64,000 nucleotides of DNA. Origin: Bettongia penicillata ogilbyi. Lineage: Eukaryota > Chordata > Mammalia > Diprotodontia > Potoroidae. The stretch covers positions 1,367,454 to 1,431,453 of the forward strand of contig JAJHZJ010000575.1 in the NCBI GenBank assembly GCA_023548195.1, read 5' to 3'. A program made the position numbers and the translations under genes. This document shows, piece by piece, positions 1 to 11,335 of the stretch (position 1 is the first letter of the stretch; each line of letters opens with the position of its first letter). The notes beneath the pieces were generated by a model. It did not search any database and was not told where the DNA came from. It saw nothing but the letters and a program-made list of their open reading frames with translations.

Positions 1-60
1 TCACACTCATGGTCTGGGTGACTGTAGGTGAATCACTTAGCCTCTCCATCTTCTAGGCCA
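1..60 (+). repeat. MIR-type SINE fragment at the window edge
   Basis: The first 60 bases read like the central part of a MIR-type SINE ('gtgaatcacttagcctct'). The 5' part lies outside the window. Confidence 0.4.
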
Positions 61-944
61 GGACTTCAGCTTTTTCCATTCTTTACCCCTTCATCATTTC
101 TTAAACTGGGGGTCACCACCACATACGGGGTCTTGAAATCTAGGCAATTCTATAAGACAGTAAGTTACAAACAACATGCTACCCAAATTGGTAGAGTGTG
201 TTTCCTTACCAGGAGAACTTTGCACCAGGGAAATCCCTCTTCGTATTACCGTCCTTATTATAAACAATGTCACCAGGCTTTCAGTTTTTCCCAAGGAAGT
301 ATTATTACTATAGTACTGAGACTGATCTAATTCTTCTCACCAGACGGCTTTACTAGATTGAGAATAAAATAAGAAATAGAAAGTTATTTGTTAGCATCTG
401 ATTGAATAGGTCTTTGATGAGCCATTATTGGCTTTAGTTATCAAGGAGTAGTGTCTTTCCAGGCTATGGAATCACAAATGTCCAGTCATACACGACAGAA
501 GAGAAAATAGAAACTCTGCAAAAATCATGTCATTGACTAATTCACCATATTTGTTAGTAAAAGAACCACTTTCTTCCACTGTCTGAATAATCACAAGCCC
601 TATGCTCAGCTAAAGTTATAATTAGATGTAATTAACTTTCCCATTTTTCAACTAATTAAATTTAAGAAAGACCTGAAAACCCATCATCTGTGTAACAGGG
701 TGTACTGAAGGATGATCATTTGAGCATTAAACCAAAAAGGCCTCATCGAGTTCTGCTTCTTCATCTGAATTTTGTTAATAGAGAATCTACAGGTTTGAGA
801 ATCAAACTGACAATGTTGGAAGAGTTTGGGGGTGAGATGTGGTGCAATGGAGATCCATTGCTTATTTTTTTTACATTTATCTGCTAATTAGGGTCTTAAG
901 AGATTGTATACTTGTAGTTTATACATGGAAGAAGGAATGTGTAA
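61..944. other. unannotated AT-rich sequence
   Basis: No gene or confidently named repeat is visible. Bases 100-140 contain a 'gggggtcaccacc' segment faintly like a hAT transposon end, but this is too short to call. The open frames here are short and lack recognisable domains. Confidence 0.5.
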
Positions 945-984
945 CTCAATTCAATTAATAATCATTGATTAAATCAATCAATCA

Positions 985-1092
985 TCAACCAATCAATCAA
1001 AATTTATTAAATCCCTACTTTATGTCAAGGGCAGTGGAGACAAAATAAGAGAGCAAAAAGACAGTCCCTGCCCTCAAGGAGCTACAATCTAA
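985..1092 (+). repeat. old interspersed repeat, 'tttattaa...ccctgccctcaagga' family
   Basis: It carries the hallmark segments of an ancient repeat that recurs through the window: 'atttattaaatccctac' followed by 'agtccctgccctcaagga' and 'ctacaatctaatgg'. It abuts the RTE-like element on its 5' side. The class was not determined by eye. Confidence 0.55.
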
Positions 1093-1139
1093 TGGAGGAT
1101 ATAATGCTCCCTAGCTGTGTGACCTTGGATGTAGATTGT

Positions 1140-2660
1140 CCTGTCACAGAGGGCATCTCTCTCTTAGTCACTGCTGGCAAGATTCTTGCCAGAGTCCCCC
1201 TTAATAGGCTGATCCTTCACCTGAAAGATGGTCATCTACCTGAGAGCCAGTGTGGCTTCAGAAAGGGCCGAGGAACAGTCAATATGGCACTAGCTGCCCA
1301 ACAAGTCCAGGAGCAGAACAGAGATCAGTACACAATATTTGTAGATCTGACCAAGGCCTTTAACATTGTTAGTCATGAGGGCTTATGGAAAATTATATCA
1401 AAATTTCGTTGCACGGAGAAGTTCATCAGCATTGTACATCAATTTCATGATGGCATGTTTGCCCAGGTTCTGGATGGTGGACAATGCTCTCATACCTTTC
1501 CAATCACCAATGGAGTGAATCGGGACTGTGTGCTTGTTCCCATGCTTTTTAGCATCCTCAAGTCAAATGCTTTCAATGAGGATGAACACAGCATCAAGGT
1601 GAGTTACTGCACTGAAGGCAAACTCCTCAATTTGAAAACGCTCCAAGCCAAGACCAAGTGGAGGGAATGTTGATGCATGATTTTCTGTTTGCAGATGGTT
1701 GTGCACTCAATGCAGCCTCTGAAGCTGAGATGAAACAAAGTATGGATCAATTCTTTTCTGCTTGTGCTAATTTTGGCCTAACAATTAACCCCAATAAAAC
1801 ACAGGTGCTCCATCAGCCACCATCATACCATCTGTACAATCGAAACAAATGAAGTTTTGAATACTGTGGATAAGTTCACTTACCTTGGTTGTGTACTTTC
1901 CAGGATGTACAGTTTGATAATGAGGTTGATGCACGAATTGCCAGAGCTAACTCAGGGTTTGGGAGACTCTGAAGGAAAGTATTGGAGAGAAGAGGTTGTA
2001 GATTGACTACCAAACTGAAGGTCTACAGAGCCATTGTGCTGACCTCATTGTCATAGGCCTGTGAAATATAGACAGTATACCAGTGACATGCCAGGAAACT
2101 GAATCACTTCCATTTGTATTATGCTGAAGGTCACCTGGCAGGATAAGGTACCAGACACTGAGGTCCTTCGAACTAATTGGCCAAGCATTGAAACTCTGCT
2201 TTGGAGAACACAAGTCTGTAGGCTGGCCACATTGTTCAGATGCAAAATGTACACTAGCTGAAAAGATTGTTTTATGGAGAACTCACACAGGGCAAAGATT
2301 CACATGGTGGTCAGAAAAAGTATATCAGTTGATCAGTTGAAACATCCTCATTGAACTGATATAAGGACACTCTCAAGGTCTCTCTTAAGAACTTTGGAAC
2401 TAATCGTGGGACATGGGAGACACTGGCACAGAACCGCTCAGCATGGTGTACCCACATCAGAGAAGGTGCAGTGCTCTAAGCAGAATTGAAACAGCTCAGA
2501 GGAAATGCCAAATGCACAAATGTAGAGAATCTACCCAAATATTCACATGGATTGTGTGTGCCTGACCTGTGGCAGAGCACTCCAAGCTCATGTTGGTCTG
2601 ATCAACCACAGTTGGACACACTGGCACAATGATGCCATTTTGATCCTCTGAGAAGAAACG
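1140..2660 (+). mobile_element. decayed RTE-like non-LTR retrotransposon, reverse transcriptase to C-terminal zinc knuckle
   Basis: A reverse-transcriptase reading frame can be followed on the plus strand through several frameshifts and stops. Bases 1145-1560 encode fingers and palm, including 'AGKILARV', 'ESQCGFRKGRGT', 'FVDLTKAF' with the first catalytic Asp, and 'FPITNGVNRDCVL'. Bases 1670-1840 encode 'FLFADGCALNA', the catalytic box with the second Asp replaced by Gly, then 'FGLTINPNKTQVLHQP'. Bases about 1880-2035 encode a thumb segment with 'KFTYLGCVLS' and 'KLKVYRAIVL'. Bases 2230-2460 still show 'GELTQGK' and 'KDTLKVSLK'. Bases 2555-2630 encode a C-x2-C...H-x4-H tail (CLTCGRALQAHVGLINH). 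The upstream endonuclease domain is absent, so this is a 5'-truncated, dead copy. The RTE or RTE-X clade assignment is from memory and is less certain than the non-LTR call. Confidence 0.85.
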
Positions 2661-2669
2661 ACAACAACT

Positions 2670-2840
2670 GAAGACCCTGGACAAGTCACTCAAGCTCTTT
2701 ATGCCTCACCTGTAAAATAGGGATAATAATAAGACCCACCTCACAGGATTGTTAGAAGAATCCAGTGAGTTAGTCCACAAAAAGCATTTTTTTAACTTCC
2801 AAACACAATGCAAATGCTAGTTATTTATGATACTATCTTT
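2670..2840 (+). repeat. MIR SINE
   Basis: MIR core and 3' part: 'ggacaagtcactcaagctc', then 'cctgtaaaatagggataat' and 'cctcacaggattgttagaag'. It directly follows the RTE-like element. Confidence 0.75.
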
Positions 2841-3129
2841 ATTATCAAACGGATGTTTATTTAGAAAACAAAGGTTTTCTCAATCCAATGCTTTTTTGGC
2901 ATGGAGTTATTCCACTGTTTGGTTTCTGGGCGCAACCAGTCTCACCATATAGACACAAGCCTTTTCCCATAAAGCAAAAGAGTTGAAGGTAATTTAACAT
3001 TCATAAAATATAAGGCATTCAAAACAGTGCTTTAGAAAAGAACCCTTCGGAAAGATTTCTTTATATGAGTGTCAGTTAAGGGTAATTATTTTGTACTTAA
3101 ATTTAAATTATTTTCATTATCCAATCATC
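2841..3129. other. no feature recognised
   Basis: AT-rich sequence with no domain-bearing frame and no repeat that I can name. Confidence 0.5.
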
Positions 3130-3240
3130 CAAAGCATTCATTAAATGCCCATCTCTGTGTGTGGCACTGTGCTGGGTACTGTAAAAGAATATTAGAAAAA
3201 AAATAACCTGGTTGGGGCTCTCTTGGAGCTTGCCATGTCA
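3130..3240 (+). repeat. old interspersed repeat, 'cattaa...ggcactgtgctggg' family
   Basis: 'cattcattaaatgcccat' then 'ggcactgtgctgggtactg' match the ancient repeat also seen at 30741 and 38340. This is a short fragment. Confidence 0.5.
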
Positions 3241-3654
3241 TCACTGAGTGTGCTCATTAAATGAGAAAGGAAATTACCAGCTTTGACAACATGGAGGTTA
3301 GGGGAAATGGTGCTGAATTGTATCAACTTATATGGCATTTGGGGCAGTTGTCATCCTAAACTTTTTATGCTGGTGTTCCGGCAAAGGAATATTGTTGAGA
3401 TAAATTTCTTCTTGACAAACCTAAAAATCTGGTAACATTGGAGCTCTCTGGGGAAGGAAAAATCTGGACTGTTCCACTATAACTATATGGCAGAGTGAGT
3501 GGTTCCAATCATTTCATTTTGCAAACATTTTTTTAAACATCAATTTTCCTTTGCTTTCTGGTGTAATTGAAAGTTACTGGTCTATAAAAGTCATGATTTC
3601 AATTCTTTATTTTAAAATCTATTTCTGTTGAATTTGGTTTTATATCAATATAAG
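3241..3654. other. no feature recognised
   Basis: Unremarkable AT-rich DNA between two repeats. Confidence 0.5.
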
Positions 3655-3870
3655 AAGGACCATGTCACAGTGAATAGTGAGCTAGTTTTGGCACCAGGAA
3701 GACCTGGATTCAAATCCCTGGCACACGATAGATTTGAGATCCTGAGGAAGTCACTGAAACCTCTAGATCAATCTCTAAGCTTATAAGTTTCTGGGAAGGT
3801 GCAGACCTTTCCTCCACTGGGAGTTCCATATACCAATGAAATCTCAATTCTGGTCAGATCAAAATTACAT
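3655..3870 (+). repeat. marsupial SINE, near full length
   Basis: The 5' part has the MIR-like segment 'gaagacctggattcaaatcc'. The 3' part ('aagcttataagtttc', 'gtgcagacctttcctc', 'tgggagttcc', 'accaatgaaatc') is a tail that I associate with a marsupial SINE family. The subfamily name was not resolved. Confidence 0.6.
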
Positions 3871-4029
3871 TAATAACAGTGACTCATTTATTTCCCCTAA
3901 CACTCCATCCTTATTGTGACCTAGTTAGCCACCAGTTCAAATTGACCAGTGTCCCTTTTGTGCCCAATAGGTATCACTGGTCATGAGAGTAATAAGAGGC
4001 ATTCTCATTCATGTCATGCCACCAACCAG

Positions 4030-4275
4030 GGGGCCCAATAATTAGTGTGTTGGGCCTGAAGGCAGAAAGATCTGAGTTCCAATCTGACCTCAGACACTTA
4101 CTAGGGTGATCCTGGGCAAGTCACTTAACCACTACCTGCCTCAGTTTCCTCATTTATGAAATGGGGATAATAAGAGCACATACCTTCCAGGGTGGTTGTG
4201 AGGATCCAATGAAATGAATGTAACATGGTTGGCACAGGGCCTGGCACACAGTCAGTGATGTATAAATGTTCATTA
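4030..4275 (+). repeat. MIR SINE, essentially full length
   Basis: A good MIR: 'cctgggcaagtcacttaacc', 'tgcctcagtttcctcattta', 'gaaatggggataataagagc', and a tail with 'cacagggcctggcacaca' and 'tataaatg'. It is the best-preserved MIR in the first 10 kb. Confidence 0.88.
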
Positions 4276-4766
4276 GTATTCTCAAAACCATTCCCAACAA
4301 TATGAACTCAATGAAAATATAACCAGAAGGTTTCAAACATTATATTTACCCAAGTGGCTTCGACTTCTTTGGTTTCAGTCATCTGGCTTTTCTTTGGGAT
4401 GGAGGACCCTCCAAATGTACCATTGGGATTCCAGCAAAACCCCAGGGATCCAGAGCCCTGGAGGAGACTTGACTGATGAGACTACTACTAACAAAGGGAT
4501 TGGATGGAAGCTTTCTTTTTTAATCTGAGCATACTGAACATAATTCAATGATTCCTTTATGTCCACGAGTTATGAGCATTCACCAGTGTATTTTGTGGGG
4601 TCCTGGTGGCCCCCTGAGTTGAGCCAAGTGTTTCCTCCCCTGTAGTCAAAGAGTCCAGACCATGCACTTTTGTAGTTTTTTTGTCTGTTATTTTTTTTTA
4701 TCACTTTGGTGCTCGTCCTTGTTTTCAGACTGTTACCAGCTCCCAACCCCCTCTTTGAAGTTGTTT

Positions 4767-4955
4767 CTAAGGTCATAGGATCATAGATTTAGGCCCTTGG
4801 AGATCATCTAGTTTATATATGAAGTAATTGAGGCCTGGAATGGAGAAATTATTTATTCAAGGACACAGAGGAAATAATTGGCAGAGTTTCAATTGGAACC
4901 CAGGCCCCCAATTCCAAATCTAGGACTCTTTCCTCTCTACTAGCTGCTTTTTAGT
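4767..4955 (-). repeat. MIR/THER-type SINE, antisense
   Basis: The plus strand reads 'ggatcatagatttaggccc', 'ggagatcatctagttta', 'attgaggcctgg' and 'aacccaggcccccaattcc'. This is the antisense layout of a MIR-derived SINE. Confidence 0.75.
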
Positions 4956-5124
4956 CTTTTGTGTGCTGTAGGAAACAAAGCAATGCAATTGTTAGAATAG
5001 TGTGCAGAGTTAGAGTAAAGAGGGTCTGAACGAAAGCTTCCATGGTTCTCCTGATGATCAAAATACATGAACTTCTAGAAATCAATTTAGTGGTTTCCCC
5101 ACCTCCACTCCTTTCTTTATGTGC

Positions 5125-5225
5125 TCAAAGAGTTATAGAATGGGAAAGGACCTTGAAGATCATCTCCTTTATCCTTGTCCCTTATTTGACAGATGATAAC
5201 ACTGAGGCTGAGAGATGGAAATCAG
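5125..5225 (-). repeat. MIR/THER-type SINE fragment, antisense
   Basis: 'atagaatgggaaaggacctt', 'gaagatcatctcc' and 'cactgaggctgagag' give the same antisense layout as the copy at 4767, truncated. The 95-codon open frame overlapping it (5042-5329) is a by-product of this repeat. Confidence 0.65.
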
Positions 5226-5689
5226 TAAGATACAAATGTTATGTAGGTCCCAGTGTCCTGGTGAATGGTGGGATGGTATATGGAGCCAAGCTTTCAACCA
5301 GCATTTATTATATGAATTTTAATGAATAGTTGGGTGAGCTTTCATCTATCCACCAATCAAGACAGCTCAGCCTCACATCAAAGTCTTCAAGCAGAACAGA
5401 CTAGCTCCCCAGGTGTGGGGGAAAGCAAAGTCTTTGGGTCATCATGTCCATGGCAGGAGAACCATGGTCCTGGCATGAAAAAGTTGGAGTAGAGCAGACA
5501 GCAAGATGCCAGGCTGGGGAGGTCCTGGTGAGTGACAGGGTGAGAATGGGAATTAGCATGATGTTTCATTACACTAAATGTCTTGTAGTACTTTAGGTCA
5601 TTCTCTTGTACTGTGCAAGGAAACAAGCTAAGGAGAAATTCATTAACCCCTTAGATGGTCATCTTCAGTCACAGTTGGATTGAATCTGT

Positions 5690-5820
5690 GTATTCAATTT
5701 ATTTGAAATCAACAAGAATTTATAAAGTTTCTCTTTTGTGTCAGGCATTTTGCTGGGCAAGGGGGGGCAAATGAAATCCATTCCTGCCCTCACAGACCTT
5801 ACATTTTATCTTGGGAAAGC
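5690..5820 (+). repeat. old interspersed repeat, 'ccattcctgccctcacaga' copy
   Basis: 'tgtcaggcattttgctggg' followed by 'cattcctgccctcacag' and 'cttacattttatcttggg' match the ancient repeat family seen several times in this window. Confidence 0.5.
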
Positions 5821-5994
5821 AACATTTACATTGTTAAGGAAGTTCTAAGTCATTGGAGGAGGGAGGCATCAAGTAATAGCTATCTACTAAGAAGGGGTAC
5901 TAAAATCAACAAAAGAGAGTAAATGGATTAAATCCTCTGTCCCTCCCAAAAAGAGAACTTTGTTCAGTTTACACATAACATAGATGAAAAATCC

Positions 5995-6125
5995 ACCAGG
6001 ATAAATTTAGATCGATGTAAATATTTAAATAAATTTAATAAAATTTAGTGGATTTAAATAAAATGTAAATATTTAAATTTATTAAAATTTAGATTTAAAT
6101 AAAGTTTAAATAATATATAAATATA
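5995..6125. repeat. AT-rich low-complexity tract
   Basis: About 130 bases composed almost wholly of imperfect 'taaatttaaataaa' permutations. It is derived by internal duplication rather than being a clean microsatellite. Confidence 0.8.
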
Positions 6126-6430
6126 AATAAGATCACCTTTGATTTATCTCATTGTCTCTGAAATGCCACATGCTTCATTTCTGAAAAGTGGGAACAATTC
6201 TTGCACTTTTTTATCTGTGAGCAAAAAGAGGAGGAAGAGAAAAAGTGGCCTTTTGCAAACCACTTAGAAGAGGCAGAATCATTCTCATCTAAGAAATGCG
6301 CTAAGGCCTACTTTGCAAAGTGCAATCAGGCTTAATTAATTAATATCTGTAAAGAGCTGGTGATTAGAGGATTGTGGTTCAGTGGCTGTGGCAATGATTT
6401 AGTTACTTCAGTTCATTATCATTTAACAGG
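6126..6430. other. repeat-poor stretch with a homeobox-like AT core
   Basis: No named repeat. It contains the palindromic run 'cttaattaattaat' near 6332 flanked by moderately complex sequence, which may fit a conserved non-coding element. There is no direct evidence of function. Confidence 0.3.
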
Positions 6431-6431
6431 A

Positions 6432-6605
6432 CTGTGAATTTGTAAGTGGAAAGGACCTTCTCTAGTATCTAGAGATACTTCACTTTACTTATGAGGAAGT
6501 GAAGGCTCTGGGGGTGACATGTCCAAGGTCACACAGGGAGGAAAATGACAAAGCACGCAGGGATTTTAGTCTATCCCTCTGACTCCAAACTCCCCAAGAT
6601 CCCTC
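6432..6605 (-). repeat. MIR/THER-type SINE, antisense
   Basis: 'gtggaaaggaccttctctag', 'ttatgaggaagtgaaggctc', 'catgtccaaggtcacacag' and 'ctctgactccaaactcc' form the antisense SINE layout. Confidence 0.75.
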
Positions 6606-6982
6606 CTGAAGTTTCCCTTATAACATGTATAGATGGTATATATGGTAAAGATAAGTTGGCCATATTGAGTCATAGGTTCCTTTAAAAGTGAAAACAATTA
6701 TGCAACTCAAAGTATAATTATAACATAATGTTGGTGGCTAATGATACAGAAAGGAATTGACTTGCTATTTTATCATTCCATTTTTGTTATTAAGTAATAA
6801 GCACAAACGACTTCTGGTAGGACCTGATTTAATTTTCTTATCCACGGATCTAAGTTGCATTTCTGAAAAGGTCTCACTTTGGGACTCTAAGTCCATGATT
6901 TGACAGCCCAGATGGTACCTTTGGATGGAGGCTACAAAAACAAAAATCTTGTTGTTCAGATGAATTTGGTTTTAGAAATAAT

Positions 6983-7223
6983 GGGGTTTTGTTTAGTCAT
7001 GTCTGACTCTTCATGACTCCATTTGAGGTTTTTTGGGGAAAGATTCTGGAGTGGTTTGACGTTTCCTTCTCCAGCTCATTTTACAGACGAGGAAACTGAG
7101 GCTCACAGGATTAAGTGACTTGCCCAGGGTCATACAGCAGAGGCCAGATCTGAACTCAGAAAGATAAAACTCTTCCTGATTCCAGGCTTGGCACTCTATC
7201 CACTGTGCCACCTAGTTGCCCCT
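6983..7223 (-). repeat. marsupial ~240-bp SINE, antisense, near full length
   Basis: The plus strand runs from 'agtcatgtctgactcttcat' through 'ttctggagtggtttgacg', 'ccttctccagctcatttta', 'gaggaaactgaggctcacag', 'gtgacttgcccagggtcata' and 'cactctatccactgtgccac' to 'ctagttgcccc'. It is one of five near-complete antisense copies (also 37335, 40319, 47578 and 59420). The 66-codon minus-strand frame here is a SINE by-product. Confidence 0.9.
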
Positions 7224-8130
7224 ACAATGAGGCAGACCAGTGAAACAGAAGCTACAACTTTCCAGAAATTAAAACAAGCCAACAATGGCTCAGACTGGCC
7301 ATGAGAGAGTGTCCCTGATGTCATCAAAAGTGTTCAAAGCCGAACTATACCATGACTCATCACCTTTTACTGCTTTTGTTTACAGATAGATTTGAAACAA
7401 CATTCCCAGGCATCTTGGGTCTCAGATAGAACTATGAAGACATACAGAGAATTAGGTTATCCTTAGCATGGTTGTTTTGCACTAATATTAAATAGCTTTG
7501 TGCCCTGCCCCTAATTAAGGAACAAAACTTCATTGTAACATTGCTCAATCTAGATTGCGTGCAATTAACTTCCATTGTAGACATATCCTCTGATTTCATG
7601 TGTGCCTGAACAACCTTTTGCTGCTCTCTCTCTCTCTCTCTGATCTTTCCTTGCAAACTACCCTCCTAAACTGCTGCCAGTTGCTCACTGGATCTGTTTG
7701 CCACAGCCTCCTACTTGTGGGCCATTTGAAGAACTACCTTTAAGCCAGACTTCCATCTTTTCCTGGCTTCCTGTTGTCCCCTACTCATCTGCTGGGAAGC
7801 AATTAGTGCTCCTTTACTTAGCTAAATGGGAGCCTAAGGTTCCTTAAGAAAACACAAAGGGGAGAAATAGACGCTTTGACACATACATGGCAAAGTCTCT
7901 CACTAATCTCTTGCTTATCTTTTGCAGAATGTGTTAATGTCTGAGTTCCTAGGGCTCATGAATAGAGTGGAAAGTCTATTTTGGAAGGGAGGAAGGGAGA
8001 GAGGACAGGAAAGCTGGGAAAAATACAGGGTCATTCCAAGTATGGTGGTCTACCTGAGTCTGAAACACAAAGGGCATACCATACCTTTCCAATCCTGTGG
8101 TTATGGGTAAAAACCCATATATAAGGACAT
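7224..8130. other. repeat-poor sequence with a short (TC)n
   Basis: About 900 bases with no repeat I can name apart from a (TC)n near 7622-7641. A good polypyrimidine-AG (acceptor-like) lies at 7908-7927 and precedes an open frame to about 8105, but no protein family is recognisable, so no exon is called. Confidence 0.4.
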
Positions 8131-8134
8131 TAAT

Positions 8135-8520
8135 TTTGATGAAAGTGCAGAAATAATGAACTTGATGATCTTAGGGGAAAAAAACATGGGAAGACTCGTA
8201 CAAAATGAGTGGAATTAAGAGAAAACTTTGTACACAGTAATGACATTAAGAACAAATTTGAGCAGATAAGACATTTTCACTATGATATACATCCAAATTA
8301 GCTACCAAGGACCTATGAAGGAAGATTCTATCTACATCCTGAGAAAGAGCTGATAAATAAAAGTATATATGAATGATTTGATGTATATATGCATATTTGT
8401 ATCTAATGACAATTATCTCTAAGGTGGAGGAGGGGAGGGAAGAAAAAAGGGGAAAAAAGAAAGTTACATGATAATTTTATTATAGATTTCAAAGGAATAG
8501 CAAATTATACATAATAGATT
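8135..8520 (+). mobile_element. L1 3' end remnant (ORF2 tail / 3' UTR)
   Basis: 'gggaagactcgtacaaaatg', 'aactttgtacacagtaatga' and 'catcctgagaaagagctgat' match the end of ORF2 and the start of the 3' UTR of marsupial L1 as I know it. They are followed by a decayed G/A-rich 3' UTR near 8425-8465. Heavily diverged, no coding capacity. Confidence 0.7.
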
Positions 8521-8826
8521 TGCAGTTCCATGTGCAATCATCTTTTGATTTTTCTATTCTACTATATTATAGAAATGCTTGTTTTATTTTTTAAGTCCAG
8601 AATGAAATGATTTTATTTTAAGTGCAATAATAAATAAAGAAAAAACTGTAGAATAGAAACATGTGTCCCCTGAAAATCCTCGGAAAGGAAGGTTCAGTAT
8701 TGATCTCGGTAAAACAAAAAAGGATCAATTACATAATTTCTAACTTTCAAATATTGATGGACATACATCAATCTTTTCTTAATGAAAATAATCTTCAAAT
8801 GATAGTAAAATATACGAAATGATTTT

Positions 8827-8882
8827 AATAATAGGCAATGCCAAAGTACATCAGAATAATAGGCAATGCCAAAGTACATCAG
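8827..8882. repeat. perfect 28-bp tandem duplication (2 units)
   Basis: The unit starting 'aataataggcaatgcc' occurs at 8827-8854 and again at 8855-8882 with no visible mismatch. It creates the front of the 84-codon open frame at 8819-9073, which otherwise lacks features of a gene. Confidence 0.95.
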
Positions 8883-9237
8883 AATTCATGTTATATGCCA
8901 TGACCAAATATGATTCCTGCACACCAGTAAGAGGAAATGTCACTCTCGGCAGAGAGATGGCAGACTGCATTTGCAGAATGTTTTATATACTGCTGGGCAT
9001 GACTGCTTTGTCAGTTGGTTTTAATGAGCCCTCTCTTTTAAGGAACTGTTTTATGGGGAATTTATTGGCATAATTATGGAGTTGTATAAAAGTTATTAAT
9101 TTATAATAATAATTTAGATTTTTAAAAAGAAAATGCATTTTTTTCCTGAAAGCTTAAGAAGAGCATTTTAGAATACCAGTCTTTGATCATTTAGCCCTAA
9201 GATTTATGCCATCTCCTTTGGCCAGTGAAATGTGATC
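8883..9237. other. no feature recognised
   Basis: AT-rich and unremarkable. Confidence 0.5.
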
Positions 9238-9342
9238 TTGTTGCTGTTTTTTGATCGTTTTAGTCATGCCCCACTCTTTGTGTTGCCATTTGGGGTTTTC
9301 TTGGCCAAGATACTGGAGTGGTTTGCCACTTCCTTCTCCATG
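9238..9342 (-). repeat. marsupial ~240-bp SINE, antisense 3' fragment
   Basis: 'tagtcatgccccactctt', 'ggggttttcttggccaagat' and 'actggagtggtttgccactt' are the first 100 bases of the antisense SINE. The rest is missing. Confidence 0.85.
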
Positions 9343-10195
9343 TCTTTATTTAGACAAAAGTGCAATAGATTATGCTCTCAATTTATATTCTAACATCATG
9401 GAAGCCATTTTTTTTAATTCATGGAAGTTTTAAGATAAGATCATTTTCAATTTGAAAATGAATTGTCAGTTTCCAAAGATTAAATTAATGGTAAAGTGTG
9501 ACTAAATGAAGGAAACATGACAAGCAGCTTGGGGATTTCTTCCATAACAGTAACTGATAATTACTGAAAGAAAATCACAGAATATAGATCAACAAAACCT
9601 GTAAAAGAAAAGTGGTTACACATATGTACACATATATAATATGTCAAACACATATTATAAGATATATATCTTATGTGGTATACATCCTTCAATATCCCTA
9701 CAATATATGTAACCCAAGCTCAATCTCAGGAAAATTCCCAGGTCCCTTTTACGGGTTTGACTAGTTTGGCTTCCCATTTCCCTCTAGCGCATTGGAAAGG
9801 GCATCCCCTTCATCCCCTAGCAACCTTTGTAGCCTGAAAGTAGATGCCTGTTCCTTCAAATGCTTCTTTGCATTTCTGTGTTTCCTGAAGCTGCCATGAA
9901 AGTATATAGTGACTTACAAGTATTGGTATTCAAGCCTACAAGTGTGTGGGATTGAGAGAAGGATAATCTCCTAAAAGGGAAAGAGATTTTCCTCAGCTTA
10001 GACCATGGTGATGGTTAAAGCTATGTAGAGAGAAAATTTCTGCAATAGTAATCTTTTCTAAAATATCCATTCCGCAGCCTGCTTGTGAACTTAGAGGGAG
10101 ACTTGACAAGGGAGCAAGTCAATAGCAGGGAAAGACAGAAGTTGGTATACTTGTTTAGGTAACCCCACTATATGCAGTGTCCTCATACCAGTCTA
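9343..10195. other. unannotated sequence with a TA/CA-rich patch
   Basis: There is no gene. Bases 9618-9715 are a patch of 'acatatgtacacatatata'-like low complexity. The remainder has no repeat that I can name. Confidence 0.45.
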
Positions 10196-10330
10196 CCTGG
10201 CATATGTATATGTGTGTGTATGTGAGTATATGTATATATGAATGTATGTATACTGTTGTGTGTAAATATATACATGTACAAATACACATAGACACACACA
10301 TACACACACACACACACACACACATACATG
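10196..10330. repeat. compound (TG/TA)n-(CA)n microsatellite
   Basis: An imperfect 'tatgtgtgtgtatgtgagta' region grades into a purer (CA)n at about 10290-10325. The three overlapping open frames of 63-73 codons here encode only Cys/Val/His/Thr/Tyr-type repeats and are artefacts. Confidence 0.95.
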
Positions 10331-10889
10331 CAGAGATACAGAGAGACACAGAAACCAAGACAGAGATTAAGCACTCCTACTCAAGTCACATAGGCTAGGA
10401 AAATAGATGAACCCGGATTTAAACTAAGGTTTTTTAACTTCCATTCCAACGTTCTTACCACCATAATGGGATGATCCTTTACCTCTCTCTTTTAAAAATT
10501 GTATTTCATCATTATTTTAAATTTTAAAGTATTTAATAAAATAATCACTCCCACATACAAAGTAAAAGAGAGCTGTACATGAAACTCAGAATCCCTGTTT
10601 TATGAAGCTTACATTTGTATTTAAATATGTAATGATTTTAACTTTTAACCTTCAGAGCTGTCCTGCTTGTCTTTGTTTCTTTCTGGCCTTCTTTCCTTTC
10701 TTTTCTGTACATTTAAAAAAAAAGATTCTCCTCTTCCTTCTTCACTTCATCTTCCCTTTCCTTCTTCTTCCTCTCATAACTAGTTCTGCTCCTTATACTC
10801 CATCCATAATTTATTTTAAAAAAAAGGAGAAAGTTCAAATCTTTATAAGAAAAATGTAATCAAGCAAAATAAATTCTTACATTGGCCTG
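10331..10889. other. unannotated sequence including a C/T-rich tract
   Basis: Bases 10650-10770 are pyrimidine-rich ('cctttccttcttcttcc'). There is a weak antisense MIR remnant near 10375-10465. No gene is visible. Confidence 0.4.
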
Positions 10890-11335
10890 AAAATGCACGT
10901 CTCATTCTGGACCCTGAGTCCGTCATTTCTCTTTCAAAGGGTACTTAGCCGGTTTCATCAAACTGGTTGATCAGAAGTTTAAATTCTTTCAAAGTTGTTT
11001 TTCTTTGTAAAGTTGTTATAGGATAACTTGTTTTTCTCATTTCCCTGCATCAGTTCATATAAATCCTCCTGAGTGTTTCTGAAAGTAGGACTTTCATTAT
11101 TTATTATGGTGCAATAAATTCCATTCTTTTATAAGATGAGCATCTCATACAATTCCAATCTTGTAGTTAAATGGATACAAATAATTTGAGTACATAATTC
11201 ACTCATACATCTATTGATGAGCCTTAGGTTCCAATCTTGTGCTACAACAACCATAAACATACTTGTACACAAATCATTTTTTTCTTTGACTTCCCAGAGT
11301 TAGCTTTAGGTCTAGTTTTAGTACAGAAGTCCAAC
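10890..11335 (-). mobile_element. old L1 3'-region remnant, antisense
   Basis: 'gttgtttttctttgtaaag', 'ccctgcatcagttcatataa', 'attatggtgcaataaattcc' and 'caaccataaacatacttgta' follow the order of the antisense of the marsupial L1 ORF2 end. The same region occurs at 15290 and 56470. Strongly diverged. Confidence 0.55.

Noticed and set aside
7928..8105. Possible exon with a good acceptor (7908-7927) and a donor-like ggGTAAAA near 8106
   Set aside because: The encoded sequence has no recognisable family, and matches to splice consensus of this quality occur often by chance. RNA evidence would be needed.
10155..10398. Overlapping open frames on both strands with Cys/Val/His/Thr repeats
   Set aside because: Produced by the (TG)n/(CA)n microsatellite.
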